Notes under the pieces: model-generated
Told to the model about the DNA's origin: nothing
The model's input: the letters and a program-made list of their open reading frames with translations, nothing else
Database searches by the model: none
Source: VXRN01 sp963664365
Lineage (GTDB): Bacteria; Chloroflexota; Dehalococcoidia; Lucifugimonadales; UBA1123
Length of the DNA: 64,000 nucleotides
Reading direction: 5' to 3'
NCBI GenBank assembly: GCA_963664365.1
Contig: OY761144.1
Span: forward strand, 1,178,001 to 1,242,000
Shown here: positions 28,050-35,410 of the stretch, piece after piece
Layout of the letters: every line of letters begins with the position of its first letter
How positions within the stretch are numbered: the stretch's first letter is position 1
Translations under genes and position numbers: made by a program

Positions 28050-28108
28050 TTGACATACCACAAATTGATGTAATATACTACTTTAGTAGTATTGACATCT
28101 ATACTACT
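28050..28108 (+). promoter_or_regulatory. Promoter with overlapping palindromic operator, upstream of the LuxR-type regulator
   Basis: TTGACA at 28050-28055 and TATACT at 28074-28079 (18-base spacing) form a good promoter. A second TTGACA is at 28092-28097. A perfect inverted repeat, ATACTACTTTAGTAGTAT (28075-28092), covers the -10 element and runs into the second -35. A third half-site, ATACTACT, is at 28101-28108. This is what an operator for repression or autoregulation looks like. The region is strikingly A+T-rich for this genome. Confidence 0.65.
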
Positions 28109-28203
28109 ATCCTCTACTCTATTCCGTAATGGTACTAATCCTGTATTGCTAGTCCATGCTATTCGGAAAGAGTATCTTGGCTCTACTACGGTCTGAGGAG
28201 GCA

Positions 28204-28851
28204 ATGGCTACTAAGATCGCGATAGCCAACAGAAATGAGGCGGTAGCGCAAGCTCTGTCGCTTCTCCTTCAACAGGAGGATGAGTTCGACGTGGCGGCAG
28301 AGCTGACGGAGGAGGACAAGATCGTTGGGGCGGTGGCAGACGCAAAGCCTGAACTCTTGCTGGTGGATCCGGCTCTTCCCAACTTGGACTTGGACGGGCT
28401 CGTCAGTCAGGTGGCCGACATATCCCCTAAGACGTCGGTCGCGGTGCTCACGGACTCCAGTGACGACAGATACCTGAAGGGAGCCGTCGAGTCCGGAACT
28501 CAAGCTTACCTTTCGATGGAAGGAAACGCCGAGGAGTTGATTCAAAAGCTGAAGCTGATAGCCGCCGGCCACGTGATCGCTTCGGGATCCGCGGCCAAGG
28601 ACCTCTCGGACCTGGCGGGAACGACCACCAACGCACCAACCGATGGGTTGTCTGAACGCGAGATGGAAGTCGTGAACCTCGTGGCGAGAGGGGGTACGAA
28701 CAAGGAGATCGCCGACACGCTGGTCATAGCCGAGAATACGGTGAAGGTACACTTGCGCAACATCTATGGGAAGTTGGATCTCCGAAACCGCCAGGAGCTA
28801 ACGGCATACGCGCTCCAGTCTGAAAGTGACCAGACTTCGGTTCCTAAGTAA
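28204..28851 (+). CDS. LuxR/NarL-type transcription regulator with degenerate receiver domain
   Basis: 215 residues. Residues 1-125 have a receiver-like fold keeping Asp55 (LLLVDPALP) and Thr83 (VAVLTD). The acidic pair that binds Mg is replaced by Asn9-Arg10, and the conserved Lys by Met105 (AYLSM). Phosphorylation in the normal way is therefore unlikely. The C-terminus is a clear LuxR HTH: LSEREMEVVNLVARGGTNKEIADTLVIAENTVKVHLRNIYGKL split over 149-191. The ATG at 28204 is five bases after GAGG; an upstream in-frame ATG at 28156 lacks a ribosome site. It may read a non-phosphate signal, and the palindrome in its promoter region is a natural target for itself. Confidence 0.88.
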   Translation: MATKIAIANRNEAVAQALSLLLQQEDEFDVAAELTEEDKIVGAVADAKPELLLVDPALPNLDLDGLVSQVADISPKTSVAVLTDSSDDRYLKGAVESGTQAYLSMEGNAEELIQKLKLIAAGHVIASGSAAKDLSDLAGTTTNAPTDGLSEREMEVVNLVARGGTNKEIADTLVIAENTVKVHLRNIYGKLDLRNRQELTAYALQSESDQTSVPK

Positions 28852-29101
28852 GGTCTTGCCTCAAAAGTGCGGGTTCCCTAAGTCACGCTTCTTCCTGTCA
28901 GGGTCGGCTCGGCGCCCATTTCATGTTTGAGGCTTCTACTACGGGCGGGTTGTCAGTCAAACTCATGTGGTACGGCGAGATCGCTCACTCTACATATATC
29001 AAAGACTACACAGCAGAGATAGGTGAAATAGCCCGCGTGAGTGATGCGGCGCGCGTCCCGAACCTGTAATTTCAAGTTCAGAGGGCGGCGCCCCGCCGAA
29101 C

Positions 29102-29419
29102 ATGAGTCGAGGCAAGTACGCAATGATAGCGCACCCCAATCTATCTCTATCGGACGAAGCTCTAGCGCTGCTCAACGAGCTCGCCGCTACACACGCGGGA
29201 CGAGGTGTCCCGCGCTTGAAGGATATTCAAGTGGCCGCGCTAGCCATAGACCGCCTGGAGGCCGATGACGTTGTATTTCGGACGAGTGACGGCTCTCCGC
29301 TGCTGGCAGTGAGCCGCCGGTTGCTGGACCGCCTCGGCGGCGAGGCAAAGTTGGTTGTCGATCTTTCAGAAGTTGGCGAGCCGACCCTCAGACTGATAAG
29401 AGAGTCCACAGTGGCTTGA
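29102..29419 (+). CDS. Hypothetical protein (105 aa)
   Basis: Not recognised. 105 residues, soluble, helical in the first half (LSLSDEALALLNELAATHAG), then LKDIQVAALAIDRLEADDVVF and a beta-rich end (AKLVVDLSEVGEPTLRLIRE). No cysteine motif, signal peptide or membrane segment. No convincing ribosome-binding site precedes the ATG; a second ATG at 29123 is possible. It starts the same-strand run of stress and ion-transport genes to 35081. The 250 bases before it hold nothing I can support. Confidence 0.5.
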   Translation: MSRGKYAMIAHPNLSLSDEALALLNELAATHAGRGVPRLKDIQVAALAIDRLEADDVVFRTSDGSPLLAVSRRLLDRLGGEAKLVVDLSEVGEPTLRLIRESTVA

Positions 29420-29487
29420 GTCGGGTCGAGAAGCGCAAGTCAATCTGGTTAACCGCGTCAATGGTTTGAACACAAGGAGGTGAATCG

Positions 29488-29784
29488 ATGGGAAAGATAT
29501 GGATAGGAATCGCCGGAGCCGTCGGAGCAGTGATAGGCATTCTCTTCGCTCCCCGCAAGGGTTCAGAGACAAGAGAGGAGATAGCCCGGCGTGCCGAACC
29601 CATTGCAGAGGAGATAGCCCGGCGCGCCGAGCCCGTTGCGCAGGCTGCTAGGGATGCCGCTTCCAAGGCGGGAGATGCTATCGCGCCCATTGCCGAGAAG
29701 GCCAGAGAAAGGATTCCGACTGTCAGCGCGGGCAAGGACTCCGGCGGCGAGAAGGCAGAGAGCCCGGAAGCCAAGTCGGAGTAG
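29488..29784 (+). CDS. YtxH-like small membrane-anchored protein
   Basis: 98 residues with one N-terminal membrane helix (IWIGIAGAVGAVIGILFAPRKG, residues 4-25 approximately). The helix ends in the FAPRKGSETRE motif typical of YtxH/gas-vesicle-GvpT-like stress proteins. An Ala/Glu/Arg-rich amphipathic helix follows with a near-duplicate EEIARRAEP unit. Preceded by an unusually complete Shine-Dalgarno, AAGGAGGTGA, six bases before the ATG, so translation should be strong. Such proteins are often stress-induced, which fits the Usp gene 42 bases downstream. Confidence 0.8.
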   Translation: MGKIWIGIAGAVGAVIGILFAPRKGSETREEIARRAEPIAEEIARRAEPVAQAARDAASKAGDAIAPIAEKARERIPTVSAGKDSGGEKAESPEAKSE

Positions 29785-29826
29785 GCCAGCCATAACCAAC
29801 TGGCGCTCAGTCGTTGATGACACATC

Positions 29827-30819
29827 ATGTTTGCCAAGATCTTGGTTCCCATCAACTCCGATGACCTGGAGATAGCCCGCGGCATTGTGCCGCACATCAG
29901 GTGGTTAGCCCGCAAGCTCGCCTCGGATGTCGTATTCCTATCCGTGATCCCGATAAACAGGACTGAAAACGGGACCGAGACTGCTCAGATCTTCGATCAA
30001 GTGGAGAGTGACGTTGCCCTACGCCTCGACGGCCTGATCGAAGCGATAGGCGATCCGAGGCTCAAGGCGGAGACTGTGGTGGAATTCGGTCCGCCCGCCG
30101 AGAAGATCGTCGAGACGTGCAGTCAGTTAGCATGTGACGCCATAGCGATGTCCACGCACGGTGGAGGTCTCCTGGCGCAAGCCTTTGCGGGCAGCGTCAC
30201 AACAGACGTAATCGACCGCGCCGAGGTTCCGATTCTGGTGATCAACTCAGGCGGATCGGAAGACGACCTTGCAGATGATGTCCACACCTCGACGGTGTAT
30301 GTCGCGCTGGACGGTACTCAGGAGGCGGAGGCCGTCATCCCTCACGTCGAGTTCCTGGCGTCCGAACTGGGACTCAACGTCGTTCTAATACGGGCCGTTG
30401 AAGACATCTCCAAGCAGTCGCCCATGTTGGTAGAGGCAACAGGAGCCGTTCTAGGCGAGACCGTAGAGCTTTCCAGCGAAGAGTGGCCGGGTGTGGTAGT
30501 GGCCGGCGACGCCACCCTCGTCTCCACCCCTGAAATTGCGACAGAGATGTCTGTCGACTATTTCGTGCGTCTTACGGCCGACTTGAACCTGAAAGGAATC
30601 AGCGCTACGTGGGTCTTGCTTGAGGGAGACACCAAGGAACGCCTATTGGATGTCCTCGGGGAATCGGCTCGCAATATGATTGCAGTTACGCATAGCGGCA
30701 AATCGGGGCTGAAGCGTTGGATTGTAGGAAGCGTTTCAGAGGAGTTGATCAAGAGGACCGGAAGTCCTGTCCTCGTCGCGCCGCCATCATTGCAGCGGGA
30801 GGTGATAGCCAACACGTAG
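29827..30819 (+). CDS. Tandem universal stress protein (two UspA domains)
   Basis: 330 residues with two Usp domains. The first (1-150) begins FAKILVPINSDD and ends STHGGGLLAQAFAGSVTTDVI, then VPILVI. The second (155-325) begins TVYVALDGTQEAEAVIP and ends THSGKSGLKRWIVGSVSEELI, then SPVLVAPP. The glycine-rich G-x2-G-x9-G-S ATP-binding pattern is recognisable in both. Cytoplasmic nucleotide-binding stress proteins; specific role unknown. No clear ribosome-binding site precedes the ATG. Sits between YtxH and DUF502 genes in a likely operon. Confidence 0.9.
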   Translation: MFAKILVPINSDDLEIARGIVPHIRWLARKLASDVVFLSVIPINRTENGTETAQIFDQVESDVALRLDGLIEAIGDPRLKAETVVEFGPPAEKIVETCSQLACDAIAMSTHGGGLLAQAFAGSVTTDVIDRAEVPILVINSGGSEDDLADDVHTSTVYVALDGTQEAEAVIPHVEFLASELGLNVVLIRAVEDISKQSPMLVEATGAVLGETVELSSEEWPGVVVAGDATLVSTPEIATEMSVDYFVRLTADLNLKGISATWVLLEGDTKERLLDVLGESARNMIAVTHSGKSGLKRWIVGSVSEELIKRTGSPVLVAPPSLQREVIANT

Positions 30820-30841
30820 CGGACTGAAGTGAGGTGGGAAG

Positions 30842-31507
30842 ATGAACCAACTGCGGAGCCGTCTGAAGTGGCGGTTCTATTTTGCCAAGGCCAAGGCCGC
30901 GCTTCACATCAGAAGGACGATGATCGAGGGGGTGTTGCTTCTAGTGCCCATCGTCATCACCTATCTGGTGCTGAGGTGGGTGTGGGACTTCGTTGACGGC
31001 GTACTCAGGCCGACCATCGAGACGTCGACGGGGATCAGTTTCCCCGGGCTGGGCGTGGCGGCTCTCCTGATTCTGATATATCTTGTCGGACTGACTTGGG
31101 ACATAGACTTGGGCAGGCGAATGTTGGGGTCTGCACAGCGATTCCTGATGTCTCTGCCGATCGTGAGAACCATATATGCGCCGGCGCATCAGCTAATTCA
31201 GTCGTTTTCCGGATCCGGCCCATCCGGTTTCAAGCGAGTGGTAGTGATCGAGTACCCACGAGCGGGAACCTGGATGATCGGGTTCCTGACGTCGATCACC
31301 ACCGGCAAAGATGGAGTTCGCATGGGTATCGTGTATGTCCCGACAGCTCCCACACCCAACTCCGGTTGGGTTGCCATGCTGCCGATCGACGAGGTCTTCG
31401 ACACTGATTTGAGCGTTCAGGAAGCTATGACCATGGTTTTGTCCGGAGGCATTGCAACGCCCGACGAAGTAAAGATGACCGCCTTTGACGAGCATCGGCC
31501 TGCGTAG
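30842..31507 (+). CDS. DUF502 family membrane protein
   Basis: 221 residues. Two membrane helices near the N-terminus (MIEGVLLLVPIVITYLVLRWVW and LGVAALLILIYLVGLTW) are separated by an extracytoplasmic loop. The DUF502 core follows: PIVRTIYAPAHQLIQSF, then VVVIEYPRAGTWMIGFLT and VYVPTAPTPNSGWVAMLP. Function not established; relatives in plants (LCV proteins) and bacteria are membrane proteins of unknown role. Preceded by GAGGTGGGAAG and 22 bases after the Usp gene. Confidence 0.9.
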   Translation: MNQLRSRLKWRFYFAKAKAALHIRRTMIEGVLLLVPIVITYLVLRWVWDFVDGVLRPTIETSTGISFPGLGVAALLILIYLVGLTWDIDLGRRMLGSAQRFLMSLPIVRTIYAPAHQLIQSFSGSGPSGFKRVVVIEYPRAGTWMIGFLTSITTGKDGVRMGIVYVPTAPTPNSGWVAMLPIDEVFDTDLSVQEAMTMVLSGGIATPDEVKMTAFDEHRPA

Positions 31508-31633
31508 TATGAATCGACGGCCTGCTCTTGCAGCCCGATCGGAGATTCGCGCTACAATTGCGGGGCAACGGGTACAGTGTTTGGAGATTTGTACAGTTGT
31601 GGAACCAATGATCCGGCTACAGGGAGGTCGCCC

Positions 31634-33046
31634 ATGGATAACAACTCAAGGAACCCTGAAAGAGCGCCGGACCTAGATGGGGGCATTCAGCAGCCACAGG
31701 CGATTTCGCTAGACGAAGCGGAAGAGATAGCCAGCGAGGTCCAGGAGTTGATCAGAGCCGGAGAAGAGCGCTCTGCCTGGGAGTTGATCCGGCACCTACA
31801 TCCGGCTGATATGGGCAGCATCGTGGCCGGCCTGCCACACGCAAGCATGGATGCCATGGTCCGCATCATGTCACCTGAGACCGTGACATGGATGCTGCGA
31901 CAGATGAATCCCGTCGAGGCCGGGCGGGTGGGAACGCGCCTCGGATCCCGAATGCTCTCATTGGTGCTTAGCCAGGTCCATCCTAACCAGGCGCTGGCTA
32001 CGTTGCGGCGGATTCCCTTCCTGCGGTCCCAAGAGGTGGCCGAGTCCTTGGAACAACCCATCGTGGCCCAGGAGATCCTTGCCCACGAACCGGACACGGC
32101 GGGATCCCTCATGGTTACACAGCTACCAACGGTCGATTTTGACGGCCTGGCAGAAGGGGCGCGGGAGAGCCTCGGAGCAATTGAAGAAAGCCGAGACAAG
32201 CTCACACAAGTTTACGTTGTCAGAGACGGTGACAACCTAGTCGGCCAGATCAGCATGGTAGATCTCGCTCTGGCAGACAATGCGACGCCAATTCAGGCAA
32301 TTGCTTCGTCGGTCGTGGCCACCGTGGCTGCCGATACCCCTGCCCAAGAGTGCGCCCGGCTTCAGAGACACTACAACCTGACACAGCTGCCGGTGGTGGA
32401 CGGCGACCGGCTGACAGGCGTGATCTTGGCGGAGTCACTTCTGGGCGCCACTGTCGAGCAGGACACACGCCAGATGCAGCAGGTGGCCAACGTGGCGGGT
32501 GAGACTGTGGACGGCCCTCTGGCCAGTTCGATCCGTACGCGCCTTCCCTGGCTCACCGTCAACCTCGGCACGACGTTCCTCGCGGCGGCAACCGTCGCGC
32601 TCTTCGAATCGACTCTTACCCAGGTGGTGGTGCTCGCCGCGTTCCTACCTGTGGTCGCCGGGCAGGGCGGCATTGGCGGCACCCAGACCTTGACCCTCAT
32701 AGTGCGGGCCATCGCGCTTGGCGAGCTAGTCGGCGTCGGCGCGCGGAGACTCCTGATTCGGGAGGCTTTACTGGGAGCGCTGCATGGGATTTGGTTGGGT
32801 GTACTGGTCGCGATCATCGCCATACTGTGGAAGCAGAACCTTGGACTTGGCTTAGTGCTTGGTCTCTCAATGCTCGGCAACATGCTTCTCGCCGGCGTGG
32901 TCGGAGCGGCGGTGCCGCTGTTCCTACGGCGAATCGGACTGGACCCCGCCGTCGCATCCGCCGTAGTCGTTACGACCTTCACGGACGTATTCGGCTTTCT
33001 GCTGTTCCTGGGCATCGCCACCGCTTCAATCAATCTGATCCAGTAG
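31634..33046 (+). CDS. mgtE: MgtE-type magnesium transporter
   Basis: About 470 residues with the full MgtE layout. The N-terminal superhelical domain includes LIRHLHPADMGSIVAGLP and repeats around ILAHEPDTAGSLM. A CBS pair follows (VYVVRDGDNLVGQISMVDL; QLPVVDGDRLTGVILAES), then five membrane helices with FLPVVAGQGGIGGTQTLTL and TTFTDVFGFLLFLGIA, the pore-lining regions. Mg channels of this family are gated by Mg binding to the cytoplasmic domains. ATG at 31634 follows GGGAGG; the in-frame upstream start at 31577 lies before it. A weak promoter (TTGCAG at 31528, TACAAT at 31553) may serve it. Confidence 0.95.
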   Translation: MDNNSRNPERAPDLDGGIQQPQAISLDEAEEIASEVQELIRAGEERSAWELIRHLHPADMGSIVAGLPHASMDAMVRIMSPETVTWMLRQMNPVEAGRVGTRLGSRMLSLVLSQVHPNQALATLRRIPFLRSQEVAESLEQPIVAQEILAHEPDTAGSLMVTQLPTVDFDGLAEGARESLGAIEESRDKLTQVYVVRDGDNLVGQISMVDLALADNATPIQAIASSVVATVAADTPAQECARLQRHYNLTQLPVVDGDRLTGVILAESLLGATVEQDTRQMQQVANVAGETVDGPLASSIRTRLPWLTVNLGTTFLAAATVALFESTLTQVVVLAAFLPVVAGQGGIGGTQTLTLIVRAIALGELVGVGARRLLIREALLGALHGIWLGVLVAIIAILWKQNLGLGLVLGLSMLGNMLLAGVVGAAVPLFLRRIGLDPAVASAVVVTTFTDVFGFLLFLGIATASINLIQ

Positions 33047-33056
33047 GCCGTCCAAC

Positions 33057-35081
33057 GTGTTCACTTTCCTTCGTCCAAGCCCCACGCTGACGGATCAAGA
33101 GGTTGGACGCAGCCTTCGCCTGATGATATGGGAAGGTGTCGCGTCCGGAGCGCTGTTCAGCCTGGGAAGCGGCGGCTTCATGGCCGCCTATGCGCTGGCT
33201 CTGGGAGCAAACAATCTTCAGGTTGGGATTCTCGCCGCGCTGCCGTTTGTCGCTCAGGTAGCGCAACTGCCCGCGATACTCGCCGTAGAACGCTTTAGGA
33301 TGCGGAAAGCCATCGGAATCCCTGCCCTGTGCGCGGGCCAACTTCTATGGATCCCAATTGGGGCGGCGCCGTTCTTGGTGGAGACGCCCGGAGCGCCAGC
33401 CGTGGCAGCGGTGATCGGCCTGATGGCGGTTCGCGGTCTGTTCACCCCTGTTTGGGTGACTACGTGGACGAGTTGGATGCGCGATCTCGTCCCTCAGAAT
33501 ATCCTGGGGAGCTACTATGGCCGTCGGCTCGCCATTATCACTACCGTAGTCGCCGTCGTCGGCCTAGCCGGCAGTTTCTTCGTTCGGTGGTGGGAGGGCA
33601 TGTCGTCTCCTGACAATGCGATTCTCGCATACTCCTTCCTCCTCATTGGTGGCGCCCTCACATTTGGGATCGCTAGTCCCCTGATGGCTTTGCGCGCAAG
33701 AGAGCCTCTCATGCCGGCAGCCCCTGAGTCGGGCCGTTCGGCGCTCGCGATTCTGGCGGAGCCGCTGCGCGACCGCAACTTCTCCCAGCTTGTGCGCTTT
33801 CTGTTCGTTTGGAGCCTGACCTCTAACCTCGCCATCCCCTTCTTCGCCGTGTACATGCTCTCCGAACTCGGTCTCTCGCTGCCCGCTGTAATCGGCTTCA
33901 CTGTGCTAGGCCAAGCCGCGAACATCTTGTTCGTGCGAGTGTGGGGGCCTATGGCTGATCGCGTCGGGAGCAAGACAGTGCTGTCACTGTCCGCGTCTCT
34001 GTACCTTCTGGTCATCCTAGGCTGGGTATTCACGGCAAACCCTGAGCGTCACTTTCTCACTCTGCCACTGCTTGCAGCGCTCCACATATTCGCGGGCATC
34101 GCCGCTGCTGGAGTCACTTTGACCATGAGCACGCTGACACTTAAAGTGGCGCCCGAAGGGAAGGCGACGCCATTCTTGGGTGTCGCCGGAATCGCGGCCA
34201 GTGTCGGCGCAGGGATCGGCCCGATCGCCGGCGGATTCATGGCCGACTACTTCTCGGTTAGGTCGCTGGGACTCGACTTGACTTGGACATCGCCGAGCGG
34301 GGTCGTTGAGTTGCCGGCGCTATCCTTGACCGGCTTCGATTTCCTGTTCGCCATCGCATTCATCGTTGGATTGTTTTCCCTGAACCTCCTGGTCGCGCTG
34401 CGCGAGGAGGGAGAGACGCCCCGTGACGTGGCGCTCAGTGAGTTGGCGGCTCGCGCCGGTCCTGCGGCGCGGGCGGTGTCGTCCGTTCCGGGTCTCGGAG
34501 CCGTATCGGCCTTCTCATACGGCTATCTCAAGCGCGTGCCGGGAGCGGACGTTGCCTTGGGAGTCACGGCGTATCAGCTTGCGGCATCCACCCAAGCGGC
34601 AGTGTCGTCCGCCAGCCGGGGGCGTGTGCTAGTTCACGAGGTGGCTGATGTCGTGGGCAACGTCTTGGAAGAAGCCATGGGTGAGATAGAGGACGTCGCC
34701 GCCCACGGTGTCGAGTTGGCCCGCCACGCGACACGAGGCGCGCTTCAGGTCGGAGACAACCTCGCTGATCAGATCGGGAGGGTAGCCCGGGGATCTGTCC
34801 TTGGAGCGATTCGTACTTTGACCAGCAAAGGGGCAGCGCCCTTAGATGCTCTGCATGGCGCGGGTTACGGCGCGGTGCAGGGCGCAGTTGAAGTGGGAGA
34901 AGACCCCGCCGAAGCCGCTGCTCAAGCAATGGAGGCCGCTCGTCAGATGGCATCCGAGTTGAGCATGACCGCCGATGAAGCCGCCGCTTCCGTAGCGGCG
35001 GGGGCATTGGACGCGGCCGAGGCCTCTGGGGACGAGACGGTTGCTGCCGTTCGGCGAGCATTATCCACCGAGTTGCCCTGA
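33057..35081 (+). CDS. MFS transporter with long alanine-rich C-terminal extension
   Basis: 674 residues, GTG start 10 bases after the mgtE stop. Residues about 20-450 form a 12-helix major facilitator domain (NNLQVGILAALPFVAQVAQLP, later VWGPMADRVGSKTVLSLSASL as the motif-A-like loop, then a second half with GAGIGPIAGGFMADYF). Residues about 450-674 are an unusual Ala/Glu/Val-rich tail, predicted amphipathic helices with repeated patterns (AAAQAMEAARQMASELSM, ADEAAASVAAGALDAAEA), reminiscent of lipid- or membrane-hugging proteins. Ordinary MFS proteins are about 400-450 residues. Substrate unknown; co-oriented with mgtE, DUF502 and Usp genes. Confidence 0.85.
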   Translation: MFTFLRPSPTLTDQEVGRSLRLMIWEGVASGALFSLGSGGFMAAYALALGANNLQVGILAALPFVAQVAQLPAILAVERFRMRKAIGIPALCAGQLLWIPIGAAPFLVETPGAPAVAAVIGLMAVRGLFTPVWVTTWTSWMRDLVPQNILGSYYGRRLAIITTVVAVVGLAGSFFVRWWEGMSSPDNAILAYSFLLIGGALTFGIASPLMALRAREPLMPAAPESGRSALAILAEPLRDRNFSQLVRFLFVWSLTSNLAIPFFAVYMLSELGLSLPAVIGFTVLGQAANILFVRVWGPMADRVGSKTVLSLSASLYLLVILGWVFTANPERHFLTLPLLAALHIFAGIAAAGVTLTMSTLTLKVAPEGKATPFLGVAGIAASVGAGIGPIAGGFMADYFSVRSLGLDLTWTSPSGVVELPALSLTGFDFLFAIAFIVGLFSLNLLVALREEGETPRDVALSELAARAGPAARAVSSVPGLGAVSAFSYGYLKRVPGADVALGVTAYQLAASTQAAVSSASRGRVLVHEVADVVGNVLEEAMGEIEDVAAHGVELARHATRGALQVGDNLADQIGRVARGSVLGAIRTLTSKGAAPLDALHGAGYGAVQGAVEVGEDPAEAAAQAMEAARQMASELSMTADEAAASVAAGALDAAEASGDETVAAVRRALSTELP

Positions 35082-35167
35082 GCAGAGTCCTTAGGCCTCT
35101 ACGACGTCGACCCATTTTCGGTATGAACGTAGGCTATGCCTAGACTCAATTGGCTACCACTGAGGGG

Positions 35168-35371
35168 CTATCGAGCTTCGCTGTCGGCCTCGAACCCGGC
35201 TGGCCGATGGGAGCCGTCGCAGAAGGGCTTGTTGTCGCTCTCTCCGCAGCGGCACAGCGTTACCACGTCGCCTTCGACGCTGTACTTGCTGCCCTGCGCG
35301 TCAACGATCTCGAAGTCGCCCTGCACCATGAGAGGGCCGTTCGCGCGGGGGGTTATTGTCACGTCTGCCAT
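35168..35371 (-). CDS. CDGSH-type iron-sulfur protein
   Basis: 67 residues. The C-terminus carries the CDGSH [2Fe-2S] cluster motif: CRCGESDNKPFCDGSH, with three Cys and one His ligand. The first half is a short beta-rich arm (MADVTITPRANGPLMVQGDF) as in bacterial mitoNEET-like mini-proteins. Electron transfer or cluster-donor roles are known for the family. It lies 39 bases upstream of nothing on its own strand except the Etf fusion, whose gene precedes it on the minus strand, and so may be linked to it. Confidence 0.92.
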   Translation of the reverse strand: MADVTITPRANGPLMVQGDFEIVDAQGSKYSVEGDVVTLCRCGESDNKPFCDGSHRPAGFEADSEAR

Positions 35372-35410
35372 TGCACTACCTCCATAGCAGTATCGGAATC
35401 CGGCGGCGGA

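Noticed and set aside
31508..31633. Magnesium riboswitch (M-box) before mgtE
   Set aside because: The region is only 126 bases and shows none of the long paired elements of the M-box; only a weak promoter is visible.
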